This document shows, piece after piece, positions 24,375-36,295 of a stretch of 64,000 nucleotides of DNA. Under the pieces are notes generated by a model that was not told the origin of the DNA, searched no databases, and saw only the letters and a list, made by a program, of their open reading frames with translations. Position 1 is the first letter of the stretch. The number at the start of each line of letters is the position of its first letter. A program made the position numbers and the translations under genes. Source of the DNA: Bettongia penicillata ogilbyi (Eukaryota; Chordata; Mammalia; Diprotodontia; Potoroidae); the NCBI GenBank assembly GCA_023548195.1, contig JAJHZJ010000014.1, forward strand, positions 11,694,718 to 11,758,717, written 5' to 3'.

Positions 24375-24799
24375 AAGAGGAGCTTTCGCCTTCCCTCCTA
24401 CTGCCTACTGAGCTAGTTAGATTTATACACTTAAGTTTATTATTCCCTCCTTGATCCAAATCAGATGAGAGTATCTCTCAAACAATGCTGTTCTCCCAGA
24501 TTTCACTCTACTATAATATGTACTTCTTCCTGTGATGTAATTTATTATTTTCTGCTTCTTCCTTTTTCCATCCCCTGTTACAATCCGTTCACATGCTGAA
24601 ATCACTTTTTTATCATCACATCATTTACTTTGTACCCATTCCCTGTATCTATGTATATAATCCTTTAATACTTCATGACAGATGCATACTTCCCAGCATT
24701 ATCATGTATCATCTTCCCTTATAGGGATGTCAATAGTCTGCGCAAATTGAGTAACAAGTTGTTTTTTTTCCCCTGTCCACCTTTTTATTCCTGTCTTGA

Positions 24800-25640
24800 G
24801 ACCTGCATTTGAAGATCATATTTTCTGCTGAGTTCTGACCTTTTTGTCAGGAATTTCTGGAAATCCCTTATTTAATTGAATCTCAATTTCCTTGCCTGAA
24901 ATGTTATGCTGAACTTTGCTGGATAATTGAAACTTGGTTGTAGTTCCAGCTCCTTTGCCTTAAGGTATATCAGATTCCTATTCCTTTGATCTTTTAATGT
25001 AGAAGCTGCAAGGTCCTGTGTGATCCTGACTGTAACTCCTCAGTATTTGAGTGGTTTCTTTCTGGCTGCCTGTAGTGTTTTCTCCTTCACTTGATAGCTC
25101 TGAAATTTGGCAACAATATTTCTTGGTGCTTTTAGTTTTTGGGAGGTGAAAGTTCGATCTTTTGATGACTATTTTGCTCTCTGGGTCTAGCACTACTGGG
25201 CAGTTTACCTTGATGATTTCTTTGAAGATATTGTACAGACTTTTTTTTTTCACCATGGCTTCCTGATAGGCCAATGATTCTTAAATTTTGCTCCTGGATC
25301 TATTTTCCAGGTCAGTTGTTTTTCCAATTAGACATTTTACATTTTCTTCTATCTTTTCATTCTTTAGATTTTGTTTGACTGATTCTTGATGTCTCATAGC
25401 ATCATTCACTTCTACTTGTCCTATTCTAATTTTCATCAAATGATTTTCTTCAGTTAAATTTTGAATCTCCTTTTCCATCTGTCCAATTATTCCTTTTATG
25501 GAATTATTTTCTCCAGTTTGTTTTTGTACTTCCTTTTCCATTTATCCAATTTTTCCAGTTATATTTTGTGCTTCCTTTCCCATTTGTTCAATTTTCCTTT
25601 TTCAAAAGCTGTTCTATTCCCAGAATTCTTTTTGTATACT
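24800..25640 (-). pseudogene. L1 ORF1 remnant (L1 no. 4)
   Basis: The coiled-coil heptads (EKEVQKQTGENNSIKG, GQMEKEIQNLTEEN) are at 25541-25380 and the RRM start LIGKTTDLENRSR at about 25310. The frame then shifts to YQEAMVKKKSLYNIFKEIIK, VNCPVVLDPE (25274-25180) and on to the C-terminal domain near 24800-25020. Frameshifts and stops are present. Confidence 0.8.
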
Positions 25641-26804
25641 TAAAAATCAATGGTCAGTTTTTCTTCTATTTCGTTCTTTAGCTGTTCCAGAAGAAATGTT
25701 TGTACATGCAAACAGTTTTTAGTCTCTTCTGAAGTTGCAGATGGGGGTACAGTCTCAATACTGACCTCTTTGGTAATTGTGTTTTGATCCTTTTCTTTTT
25801 ACAAAGATTGTAGAGTCCTTTCCTGCTTGCTTTGCTTCTTCTTAGTTATAATGGCAAGGTTTTGTGTGCCGTGGCCTCTGGTTCTTTCAGTTAGAAGCTG
25901 GAGAATCTGTTACTGAACTGCTGGTGTGGGGAATACAAGGGCATATGCCTTTGCTCTTCCTTTTATTTTGTGTTTCCAGGCTTAGTCCTGGGGCTACCTT
26001 GTTAAGTATGGGGGAGAGGTGATCTGATCACAAGAGAGCTCCTCAGGTGAGCTACAACAAAGCCAACTCACACCTGGATCCTAGTTTGAGTTTCTACCCC
26101 ACTGAGACTCCATTCCTAGTGATGAGGCATGCCTAGGTCCTATTGTGATTTTCCATCCCCTCTGGGGTTGTTCTCCTTCCAGTTAGCCCCCGCCACAGTA
26201 AGAGGAATTTCCCCTTAATTATTTCCCTAGACTCATGTGCTATGACACTGTTTGCCCCTTCAGCTGTTCCCACTGATCCGAGGTTTTTCTGGGACAATAT
26301 TTTATGGTTCTTTTGAGGCCAATACGTGGAGAGGTAAAGAGCATTTACAGGTCATTCTGCCCTTTTAAATCCTGGAAGATCAAGTAGGTGACTTACCGAA
26401 GTTTAATCTGTGGGGTGAAAGTCTTAGGAGCTGCTGCAGTTGATAGCTGGGGCCCAGTGGCTGTCACTCACTGGGCTTTGCTGGTCTCCTGCCCTGGACT
26501 GCCATTCTCCCTTTCCACTGTGCTGCTGCCTGAAGATGCCCTAGGGATTTCCTGCTGGGCCACACTGCTGCAGATGCACTGTGCTGTGTACTGTGGATTC
26601 ACCTTGGAGGAGCAGTTCCTTCCTGTAGGTCTTCCAGTCTGTCCTGGCCTGTGAGTCTTCCACAGTCTGTCTCCCACTGGATTCTGCACCTCCAAATTTT
26701 GGTCAGATTCGTTTTTTTAAAGGTATCTGAAGGAGGCTGTCTAAGAGTTTAAGCGAGTAGTGGCTCTCACTCTGCTATCTTGACTCCACCCCCCCCCCCC
26801 CAAA

Positions 26805-27290
26805 GATTGTCTACTCTGATTTTTAATGTTATCTTTTTCCAGCATTCTTCTTCATCTCTTTTACCAAGTAGTTAATTCTCTTTTCATAATTTTCTTGTAT
26901 CACTCCCACTTCCTTTCTTAATTTTACCACTACTTCTCTCTTGGATTTTAAAAACCATTTTGGGGCTCTTTCAGGACTTCTCTTTGTGCTAGAAACCTAT
27001 TCACATTTTCTATATTGATTCTCTTGTCTTCTGAATTTATGCCTTGACCTTCCTGTCATTAGAGGAACTTTGTATGTTCAGATTCATTTTTGTTGTTGTT
27101 ATTATTAATATTTTTGTTTATTTTCCCAGTCTTTTAACATTATTTTAAAGTTGGGTTCTGTTCCTGAGATGAAGAGTGCTCTGTCCTCAGCTTCAGGCAG
27201 TTCATCCTAGTCCTAGGAGCTTTTAAGTTTTCAGTACTTCCAAGGCAGTATGATCTAAAGCTCACTGATCTCCTTGGCTTCTGCTGCGAA
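26805..27290 (-). mobile_element. Old L1 ORF1/5' region fragment, antisense
   Basis: Diverged sequence of the same character as the minus-strand ORF1 N-terminus and 5' UTR of the older L1 at 48750-49330, with shared pieces such as the CCTTGACCTTCCTGTCA and GTTCCTGAGATGAAG-type segments. No open frame. Confidence 0.45.
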
Positions 27291-29430
27291 ATTTTAAGTG
27301 AAGAACATATTCCTGATTTGATATTCTTTTCATAGCTCTATTGCTAAGATCTCAAATAAATCTATAAAATTTCAGTTAATTTTCACCATGTAAACTAATT
27401 ATTGGAGAAACACATTAAGATGGTGTACTAAAGTGTATTAAAATCTCTTTTGAAAAATGTAAAGAACATCTAAGAATGTATAAGTGATATGGAATCAGAG
27501 AAGTAAATACGAAGAGAAGTTTTCAAGGTTTCCCTGAGAAAGATCTCCTCTAGAAAGTACAAGAGGGAGATGTTTTCACATGTTAGATGACTACACTACA
27601 TCTATTAGAAAACAAGATCGCTCCCAAGAATGCCAGCCTCTCTTCTGGGAGAGTTTCTCAAATAATCTCAAAGGGTGCATGTCATTTTTTCCCCAAAATA
27701 CATAGAGTCCACTTAGGAGGCAAGAACTTTGAGGCTCTGCTCCAGCAGTAAAATAAAAAATAGTCTGAGAGGGACAGTCAGAACAATATCCCATTGTGCC
27801 ATGAACTTGTCATAGACATACCTTCCAGGAATTTGCTCCCTTATTTTGATAGTCAGATGGATAATGATACAACTGTTTACCGGTATAGGCAACTCTCTTA
27901 CCGTAGAGTGGGAGGAGTTCTATTTCACCACTTGGGCACAGGTTGGGGGCTCATTGGGTTAGGAAGAGCTAACTTTTCCTTAAGGAGAGGGAACATATTA
28001 TCACTTGAATGTTTATATTTGCTCTGGATCCACTTCCCAGCCTCTGCTACTCTTGCAGTAGCTCCAAGATGACTGATCCTTTAACATATGTTTCTACTTA
28101 CTTCTCATGTACTCCACAAATTATCATATTCAATGGATATCATCAGTAGAATTCCTCTGCTGCTCTGAAAACTAAAGGACAGAGCCTTTCATTATTCAAT
28201 CTTGTTCTCTCTAGGTCTCAGATTATTTTACAAAGCCACTGCTTTAGATGAAGATCAACCTTGCTTCATCCCTTCAGGGAGAACACTTACGTTATTGCAC
28301 ATGGCAACTATGTAGCATACAGTTCGGTCAATTGGAAGAAGTTGCAAATATCCCTACTCTCCAGGTATTTTCTCTTATAAAAATAATGATTGATACAATC
28401 CAATGCCATTTGCCTCTCTTGTAGTTAATAGAGCCATCAGATCATCAGGCAAAAGGACATTCCTCAGGAGCCAGGTTATTACAGGTTTAATCACTGGTTC
28501 AAGGAAGTGGGGAATGGAGGAGAGATAGAGGATTATAATTCTGACAGAATTGTAAAACTTACCAATATTTATTATATGGTAGGTGGAGACTTAAGTGTAT
28601 CTTTAGATCATGAAGGAAACAGCAAAAGAGGAGAGAATGAAGATTAAGGACTGAAGTAAGGGATAGTTGTGGAAGCAGTTTGCAAGAAAGGATGTCACAC
28701 ATGGAGTGACTATTTTTAGAAAGCAAGAGAGTGAATGAGGTATTGCATGAAATCATTTTGAAATATACCGAAGGACAACATGAGTTCTTGATGAATGGCC
28801 TTATAGCATGAATATTTAGTATCTTCCCTGGTCGTAATTTAGATATCCTGAGATAATATTGGCACTTATCATCTCAGTTTGGGTAAGTGTTATGACCTTA
28901 CATAGGAAAACAATTCAATTCATTCATGGCAAGGATTGTCAGAGATGACAATCAAAAAATGTGGGCTTGACAAAATGTGAATTTATAGAAGGCAAGCAAA
29001 TTCATAAACACAATAATTCAAAAAATCATGGCAAGAATTATTCTAATTAATTAAGGATGCAAATTTTTTCATTCATTGTTTAAAGGCATTCTAATTGATC
29101 ATCATCAAAGAAAATGAACGTTATTTGGAAAAGGAAGAGAGACATTGAGGTTCCTGAATTAAAAAAAATAAAATAAAATCAGCACTGGAAGGGAGATCAT
29201 ATAAACTATGCTCCTTTAAGTGTTTTATGGAAATTCTTTGAATTATACATTTTTAAAAATGAAACTTATTGAGCAAACACAGGACAATTACAAGCAAATC
29301 TTTCAGCAAAGGGAAAAAATGCACAGAGACAAATGGACAAGGCTCAGAATCCTTCCATTATATATTATGTAACCCAGAATAGTATGAGACCCTGAGAGAC
29401 CCTATTATTTGGTCATCAGATAGTTTCCTG
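27291..29430. other. Gene-free, apparently unique interval
   Basis: About 2.1 kb without recognisable L1, SINE or IGHV exon sequence. The longest ORFs (92 and 67 codons near 27600-28070) show no known domain and sit in opposite orientations without support. This is one of few low-repeat stretches in the window. Confidence 0.5.
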
Positions 29431-29434
29431 AGCA

Positions 29435-32400
29435 TTCTGGGAAGATAGCAAAATAAGTCAGAAATCTCCAGGTTGTCCAGATTTCCTACAAAAACAGACA
29501 GAAATTGCCAGGAAGTGAACACAGAAGAGCAAAATTAAAGAGGTAATGCAGTCATCCCCAAAGATATCTGGAGAGAACTTCCAAAAAGACTCCAGGGCAG
29601 GTGTAATAAAACATATAGCCTGTCAAAGCATTTCAGGCAGCCCTAGAAAAATGTAGAGCATGTCAAACAGGCTTACACAACATACTGCCCCTCAGGAGGC
29701 CTAAGTTATTCAGGCTTGCTCCAGAGGCTAAGATTTGATCTGTTAAGCATAAACACCTCCAGTCTGATACCACTGAACCAATAAACAACAGGGCCAGATA
29801 GAAGCAGTTAGGCCTCAAGAAATTTCCCTTTAATTTTCACCTCCCTCATGGTCTCAATAAATTTTATCTCACAAACTTTTACCTCCTAAATTTTCATCTG
29901 CAGAACAGAAGATGCTGCATGAGGAGAAATTGAAGGACCTGCTGAATTTTAAGAAGCCAGGCCGAGAGAGGCTGACAAGACATGATCTGTTGGATAGAGT
30001 TAAAGCAGTGCTTAGAAGAAAACTTATCTTAAATGCTTACATCAATAAAATAAAGAAAATAAACTACTGAATTTGGTTTGCAAATGAAAAAAGGAGAAAA
30101 AAAACAAAAATCCAAAATTAAATACTGAATTGGAAATCCTAAAGTTAATGGTAGGATTAATAAAATTGAGAGTAAGAAAAACTTATACAATTAATACATA
30201 AAACTAGGACTTGCTTTCATGAAATTAAAGCAAATAGAATAGATGAACAATTGGTTAATTTGATTTTATGTAGTGAAGAAAACCAAGTCAAATGTACCAA
30301 AAATGAGAAGAGTGAATATGCAATTAGTGAAGATAAACTTAAAAAAATTATAATTATTTCATCCAATCATGTGCCAATAAATTTGTGGCAATTTGTGGCA
30401 AAAAATTCACAATAAATAAGTGAAGTGGAAGAATATTTATAAAAATATACATTGCCTCAACTGACAAAAGAGGAAGTAAACCTATAATCTCAATAGCCTT
30501 ATTTTTAAAAGAGAAATGGAACAGGTCATAAATGAGCTTCCTAAGAGAAAACCACCAAAACAAGAGAGATTTACAATGAATTCTACCAAGCATTAAAAGA
30601 TCAACAAATTCCAATGTAAAATAAATTATTCATAATAATATGTAAAGAAGGAATTCTACCATATTCCTTGTATGAAGCAAATATGACACTGCTATTTAAA
30701 CCAGGAAGAGGAAACACAGAGAAAGAAAATTATGATCAAATTTATTAATGAATATGGATGTAAAAATCCTAAATATGATGCTACCTAAAAAATTACAGTA
30801 TGTTGCAGAGATTGCACATTATTATCAAGTAGGAGTTATGCATATATAGTGATGTTTTAACATGAGGAAACCTGTTATCATAATTGAGTATATCAATAAA
30901 AAATCATGATTGTATCAATATATGCAGAAAAGCCTTCGAAAGAGTTTAATCTTCATTTTTATTAAAAACATTGAAATGTATTGGTATAAATTGATTTTTT
31001 CCTTAAATTTCTAAATAGTATTCACCTAAAACTGTAAGCAAGCATTATTTTTAAGAGGATGAACTAGAAACATTCCTAGTAAGACCAGTGTTGAAACAAG
31101 GCTGCTCACTATCACCAACATAATGAAATATTGTATTGGAAATTCTACAAATAAGAGAAGAAAAAATAATTGAAGGTATCAGAATAGGTTATAAAGTTAT
31201 CATTTTGCAGAAAATATGATGATGTTGATGAACTTAGAAAATTCCAAAGATTTAACTAAAAAGTTAGTTGAAACAATTAATGATGCTGGCAAATTAGCAA
31301 GATACAAAGTAAATCCATACATCCAATTAGCACACTCATATGTCACAAATAAAACTCTGAAGGAAGAGATAGTAAAAATATCCCCTTTTAAAACAGCTCT
31401 AAACAGTGTAAAATACCTGGGACAACACCTGTCAAAACAAATTCAGGAACAATATAAACAAAAATATAACAATAAAACTTTTTATACAAATAAAATCAGA
31501 TTGAAATAATTTGAAAATGGCAATTGTCCATGGGAAAGCAGGACCAATGTAGTAAAAGTGGCAATTTTACTCAAAATATTTATATATTCAATGTCATCCC
31601 AATTAAATTACCAATTCTTTTCAAAGAATTAGAAAAAAACAATAACTAAGTTCATTTCAAGAATTAGAAAGCCAAGAATAACTAAAAAGAAAAAATGGAA
31701 AAATGTAGAAGAAGGAGATTTAGCAGCATTAGATCATAAGCTATCTTGTAAGACCTTCATTATCAGAACTATTTGGGTACTGGCTAGAAAACCGAAAGTA
31801 GATCAATGACATATAATATGTTACAATTTACAGAAACAAGGAGACACAATAACCTTGGATTTGACAGTGTAAAGCCTTAAGATATTTTGTTTAAGAGTTT
31901 TGTGAAAACTTGAAATTAATATGGTATAAAATGGACACAGACCAATATCTTACAGGATTTAGCAAAATAACATCAAAATGGACATACCACCTAGATATAA
32001 AGAGTAATTTCATAATAAAATTAGAAGGATGTGGAAAACATTCCTTATCAGATTTATGCAAGATAACCAAACTATGAATACACAAGAGATAGAGAGAAAG
32101 GTTAAGTATAAAATGAATCTTTTCAATTGCATTAAATTGGGAAAGCTTTTTTTTTTTTAAAATAAAACAAATATAGCCATGATCAGAAGGAATCCTTCAA
32201 ATTGGGAACAATATTTTGTAAAGAGTTTGTAAATTAAAGGTCTCCTATTTAAAACATGTAAAGAACTTCCTGAAATCTATTAGACTATGAGTCATTTCTT
32301 AATTGATGAATGTTCAGTGTATATGAACAGGTAATTTTCTGAAGAAGAAATCAAAACAATTTGAGGTCATATAAAAATAATCTAATCATTCTTGATTAGA

Positions 32401-33085
32401 GAAATGCAAATTAAAACTTCCTTGAGAAATCATTTGGCTAAATTGGCTAATTTGCTAAATTGGCTCAAATGGTAGAAGGGGAAAGTGACAAATGTTGGAA
32501 GGTGTATGGGGAAAAAAGTGACACTCATTCTTTGTAGAATTGTGAACTGATCTAACCATTTCAGGAAAAAATCTGGATTTATACTCAAAGAGTTATTAAA
32601 CTACCTATATTTTTTGACCTAGCAATAATACCACTTAATCTATTTCTGAAGATAATTAAGGAACAGAATCTATATAGTCTAAAATCTTTCTAGTAACTCT
32701 CTTTGCAGTTGCAGAGAACTGGAAATTGCAGGATGTAGATCAATTGAGGAATTGCTAAGCAAGTTGTAATATAAGCTTGTGATGGAATGCATTAGTGTTA
32801 ATGGAAATGATGAGCTCACTGGTTTCAGAAAAAAAGATGGAAACACTTGCACAAAATAATGAAGAGAGAAATTAACAGAAGCAAGAGAATGTTGTATACA
32901 GTAACATCAATATTGTTCTAAGAACAACTTGGAGAAAATATGTGATTTTTTCCATTATGAATGCCCACAGTAACCATGAAGAATACATGAAGAAAGATAC
33001 CATAGACATTTAGAGAAAGAGTTGAATAAGAAATATTTTACATATGTATACTTATTTGTGTCTAATTGCAGCCATTTCTAGGATG
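29435..33085 (+). mobile_element. Older L1, sense, internally deleted and heavily decayed
   Basis: A 5' UTR-like start (GCATTCTGGGAAGATAGCAA, 29435) runs to about 29990, then the sequence jumps into the ORF2 endonuclease/RT linker (LRRKLILNAYINKI, about 30005). RT pieces follow at 30690-31500, including GKLARYKVNPYIQLAHSYVT and LNSVKYLGQHLSKQIQEQY, and ORF2 C-terminal pieces at 32290-32820. ORF1 and most of the endonuclease are absent. Stops are frequent, so this is an older family than the antisense copies. Confidence 0.75.
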
Positions 33086-33089
33086 AGGA

Positions 33090-33575
33090 GGGATGAAAGA
33101 AAAGAAAATACTGAAAAAAGTGAATTTACATGATGAAAAAGAATCAGAAGGCAAAATAGAATTAGAAAAAAAATACATTGGTCCTTTCTTGAAAGAAAAT
33201 CCCAAATTAAAACTTCCAGGAATATTGAAGCCAAAAGTCAAAGTTTCCAGATCAAGGAAAGAAATGTTTATACCTAACCAGAAAGAATTCATGTGCTAAG
33301 GAGTCCAAGTCTGAATCACAAATGATTTAACAGCCACCATTATAAAGAAGTGGAACGGTTGGAATACTCTATTCCTAAAAATTTATAACCAAGAACAGCA
33401 AAACTGAACAAAAGACTAAATGGAAAAAAATATGAATTTTTAAATAAATAGAGGACTTTAAAAATCTCTCATGAAAATGCTAGGGGCATATAGAAACATT
33501 AGCATTCAAATTGCAGGAGTTAAGAGAAACAAAAATGCAAGCCCGAATGAAAAATTCTATTTCTTTGGAATCTTC
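33090..33575 (+). mobile_element. Old L1 ORF1 3' fragment, sense
   Basis: 33300-33480 aligns with the ORF1 C-terminal coding part of the other copies: TTAACAGCCACCATTATAAA, AGCAAAACTGAACAAAAGAC, then the region coding FQAFLM-like residues. The upstream part is more diverged. Confidence 0.55.
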
Positions 33576-33582
33576 TCCTAGA

Positions 33583-33840
33583 GACAATCGATGGTAGAGT
33601 GGATAAAGTATTGGGCTTGGAATAAGGAAAACTTGAGTTCAAAATTGTCCTGTGACACCAGTTTGTAACTCTGGGGTGAATCATTCAATCTTTGTTTGCC
33701 TTGGCTTACTTAACTATAAAATGGAGATAATAATGGCAACTCTATCAGAGGATTGTTTTTGGGACAAAATGAGGCATTTTCCAAAAGCACCACAATTCCT
33801 GGAATATAGTTGGCATTGTATATAAATGCCTACTACCTTC
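33583..33840 (+). mobile_element. CORE-SINE (MIR/THER1-like), sense
   Basis: A tRNA-like head (GATGGTAGAGTGGATAAAGT, then GAGTTCAAA) is followed by the CORE pattern (AATCATTCAATCTTTGTTTG, TATAAAATGGAGATAATAAT) and a tail with TAGTTGGCATTGTATATAAATG. It lies just upstream of the duplicated IGHV flank. Confidence 0.7.
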
Positions 33841-33889
33841 TTCCCTCTGTTTGTCTTCTCATTTTATCGTAAACATTAACGTCAAGACT

Positions 33890-35604
33890 AAACAATGATA
33901 AACTCATATTCAAATATGGGGAGATTGTGTACCTATGGAGGAAGTCTAATAGAAGAGTGAGAGTGGTTCCATTATGTCTTAATAATTCTGAGAGAAGAGT
34001 GGAGAGGGAAAAAAGTATGTTCACAGATGGGAGAAAGGTAAAGAAAGGATAAAGAAAAATGTCACATAATAAGGGTGTACAAGTAGATATTTATATAAAC
34101 AAAATCACTTTTATCTGATCTGTCTAAATAAGAGAAGAAAACTCCAACATAGACACAGAGTTGAGGACAAAATTTTAGGTGATCTGAGTGAGAAGGTCAG
34201 AAAACTGATTTCAAAAGGTTGAGAAATGACTTAAAGGAAGGTAAAAAGTACATACTTTTCCTAGGAGTCAGTGATAGAGAAAAGATTGGGAAAGATAGCT
34301 TGAAGATGATAATAGGATGAGAGAACATTTTCAGTCTAGGAAGGGCAAGATATTTTTTTTAGAAACAGAAATTTAATTGTGTTCTATAAGGTACTTTGAA
34401 TTATACTTTTTTCCTATATGTTTCATAGCAATGACAGGATAATGCAAATATAAGACCTGAACTAGGGGAAGAAAAAAACAGAGAAAAAAAAGCCAGTTCA
34501 GGCTTTACAATACACAAAATTCGACAGTCTCAAAGACTGATTGGAGAATCATTTTTATTTTTGCCACTGTTGTAGTGGTCCCTGAGAAGAGTACTATTTT
34601 CCCAATAAGTAAAGAGTTAATGTAAAATGGACATGACAGAAAAATGCTCTCTCCTGATGCCACTGTGTACAGTAGGTGGCAGCAGACTTGGTTGCTTTGA
34701 TGAGGAACTGTCTGAGGTTCAGACTATACCTTTCCCCAGATACTCCAGAATATATACACCTTCTTCAGATGATATTGCATCACTGTCTCACCACACTCAA
34801 TGAGTCCTTCTGAGAAAAAAAAAACAACAGGATTATTTGGAGGATCCAGGGGGTTCAGCAGGTTTTATTATGCTCTACGCATTTTTATATCTCAATTACT
34901 CTAGCTCAGACGGATATGAACTAGAATGTGCTGTTTTATTTTGTTTATTATTATTATTATCTTTTAACAGCACAGTACATTTTTATGTTTAAGTTACATT
35001 ATTAATATTGTCTATATTCCCTTGTTAAGTTTAAATTTAAAAAGTCAGACCCTGATTTTCAGGGTCTGCCGATTTCTGAAGTATACTGCTCACCTTTGAA
35101 AACTTAACAATGATCTCTCTCATGCCAACAGAGCATACCCTGGATATAAGGGACAATGAATAGGATTGGGGGTAAATAATCCACGTGAAAACCAGTTACA
35201 AAGAGAATGAACAAAAAATAGCCCTGTAATCAAGTGGTGGTGTCTGGAATAATCTCAGAAATGATGCCCTCTTACATGCACCCAATGTAAATCCAGTAAC
35301 TGCTGAAGATCCAAACAATGACAAAAGTCTGCGATGGCTTCCTAATGATAGATTACATTGGGATGAGCTTGGAAAATAACAGAAACATGGAAAAGCCTAA
35401 GGAACATTCCCTTGGTGTTGAGAATAGATTGAAGGGATGAAGGAGAGACATTTGAATCCTCACCTATTATATTTAGATTTTCGGTGTCACTAACCTTCCC
35501 CAGAATTTTAGAACTAATTCTGAGGGAAACCTTTTTCTAGTACAAGGAGGGCAATCATCACAGTGGGAGACAACTGCTCTTAGTAATACTAAACAGAGAA
35601 AAAC
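33890..35604 (+). repeat. 5' flank of IGHV duplication unit, copy 2
   Basis: Aligns with 1-1699 and, in its proximal part (from about 34980), with 55395-56000. It contains no gene of its own. The similarity ends on the 5' side near 33900. Confidence 0.8.
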
Positions 35605-35612
35605 ATGCAAAT
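35605..35612 (+). promoter_or_regulatory. IGHV octamer promoter element
   Basis: A perfect ATGCAAAT, 118 bp upstream of the leader ATG at 35730, the usual distance for VH promoters. No clear TATA box is seen between them; a pyrimidine-rich stretch follows. Confidence 0.92.
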
Positions 35613-35729
35613 TGAGCTCCTCCCTCTAGCAATGAAAACCAGCAAAAATCTGTGTCCCTACTCTGGGAGAGGAGCTTTTCCTTTCTGTGGCCTTTCTCGC
35701 CTAAGGACTGACATTGTGCAGCCTGAACA

Positions 35730-36177
35730 ATGGGTTTTGGACTGAAAGGACTTTTCATTCTAACTATTTTACAAGGTAGTTTTATCTTTTCTTTGTTGCT
35801 TGACCAAGGGAATAGTCTTTGAATTGATGTATTTGTTTGACTTTTGGCTTTAATGACTCTTTGTTTGTAGGTGTCCATTGTGATGTTCAGCTGGTAGAGT
35901 CTGGGGGTGATGTGAGACAGCCTGGAGGATCTCTTAGCCTTTCCTGCAAAGCTTCTGGATTCACCTTCAGCAGCTATCAGATGAATTGGGTTCGCCAGGC
36001 TCCAGGGAAGGGACTGGAGTGGATCTCATGGATTAGTACTAATGGAAGAAGCACAAGCTATGCGGATTCTGTGAAAGGCCGATTCACCATCTCCAGGGAC
36101 AACAGCAACAACATGCTGCACCTGCAAATGAATTCTCTTAAAATTGAGGACACAGGCACATATTACTGTGCAAGAGA
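35730..36177 (+). CDS. Immunoglobulin heavy-chain variable gene, functional IGHV (clan III, IGHV3-like)
   Basis: This encodes a germline VH segment that, after V(D)J joining, forms the variable domain of IgH in B cells. The leader exon is 35730-35775 ([15 protein letters not shown]), the intron 35776-35870 (GT...TAG, 95 bp) and the V exon 35871-36177. The splice gives a 19-residue signal peptide ending GVHC, then FR1 [16 protein letters not shown]. Conserved residues are present: first Cys (LSCKAS), Trp in [13 protein letters not shown], the RFTISRD strand and the second Cys in GTYYCAR. CDR1 is GFTFSSYQ and CDR2 is ISTNGRST (8 residues each). FR2 keeps V, G, L and W at the light-chain interface, so it is a conventional rather than a heavy-chain-only V. 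The upstream octamer, splice sites, open frame and RSS are all intact. The frame read on past 36177 is not coding. Confidence 0.95.
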
Positions 36178-36215
36178 CACAGTGACACAAAGGAGTATGC
36201 GACCAGACATAAACT
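36178..36215 (+). other. V(D)J recombination signal sequence (long spacer)
   Basis: Perfect heptamer CACAGTG (36178-36184), a 22-bp spacer (36185-36206) and nonamer ACATAAACT (36207-36215), which matches the ACAAAAACC consensus at 7 of 9 positions. This is the RAG1/RAG2 site used to join the segment to a 12-spacer D segment. A 23-bp spacer would give a poorer nonamer. Confidence 0.9.
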
Positions 36216-36295
36216 CCCTCATTCAGATAGGCACGTGGAGAATGACTTGGAGAGGCAAATCAAGAACACTGAGCACAGGGAGACCACTTAGAACA

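Larger units (their letters stand above)
20500..26790 (-). mobile_element. L1, antisense (L1 no. 4), endonuclease region replaced
   Basis: Minus-strand order: 5' UTR with two CCAAGATGGT-like unit starts (26790 and about 26365), ORF1 (about 25640 to 24800), inter-ORF spacer (24600-24375), then a gap filled by a sense HAL1 piece (23411-24374), RT (23400-21900), ORF2 C-terminus (21708-21075) and a 3' UTR to about 20500. The endonuclease-coding part of ORF2 is absent. A run of C (about 26789-26802) marks the 5' end. Confidence 0.8.

Noticed and set aside
27591..28072. ORFs of 67 and 92 codons in the repeat-poor island
   Set aside because: Opposite strands, no known domain, no splice or promoter support; length is within chance.
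30354..30614. Minus-strand ORF of 86 codons, hydrophobic
   Set aside because: It lies opposite the decayed sense L1 ORF2 and has no membrane-protein family resemblance.
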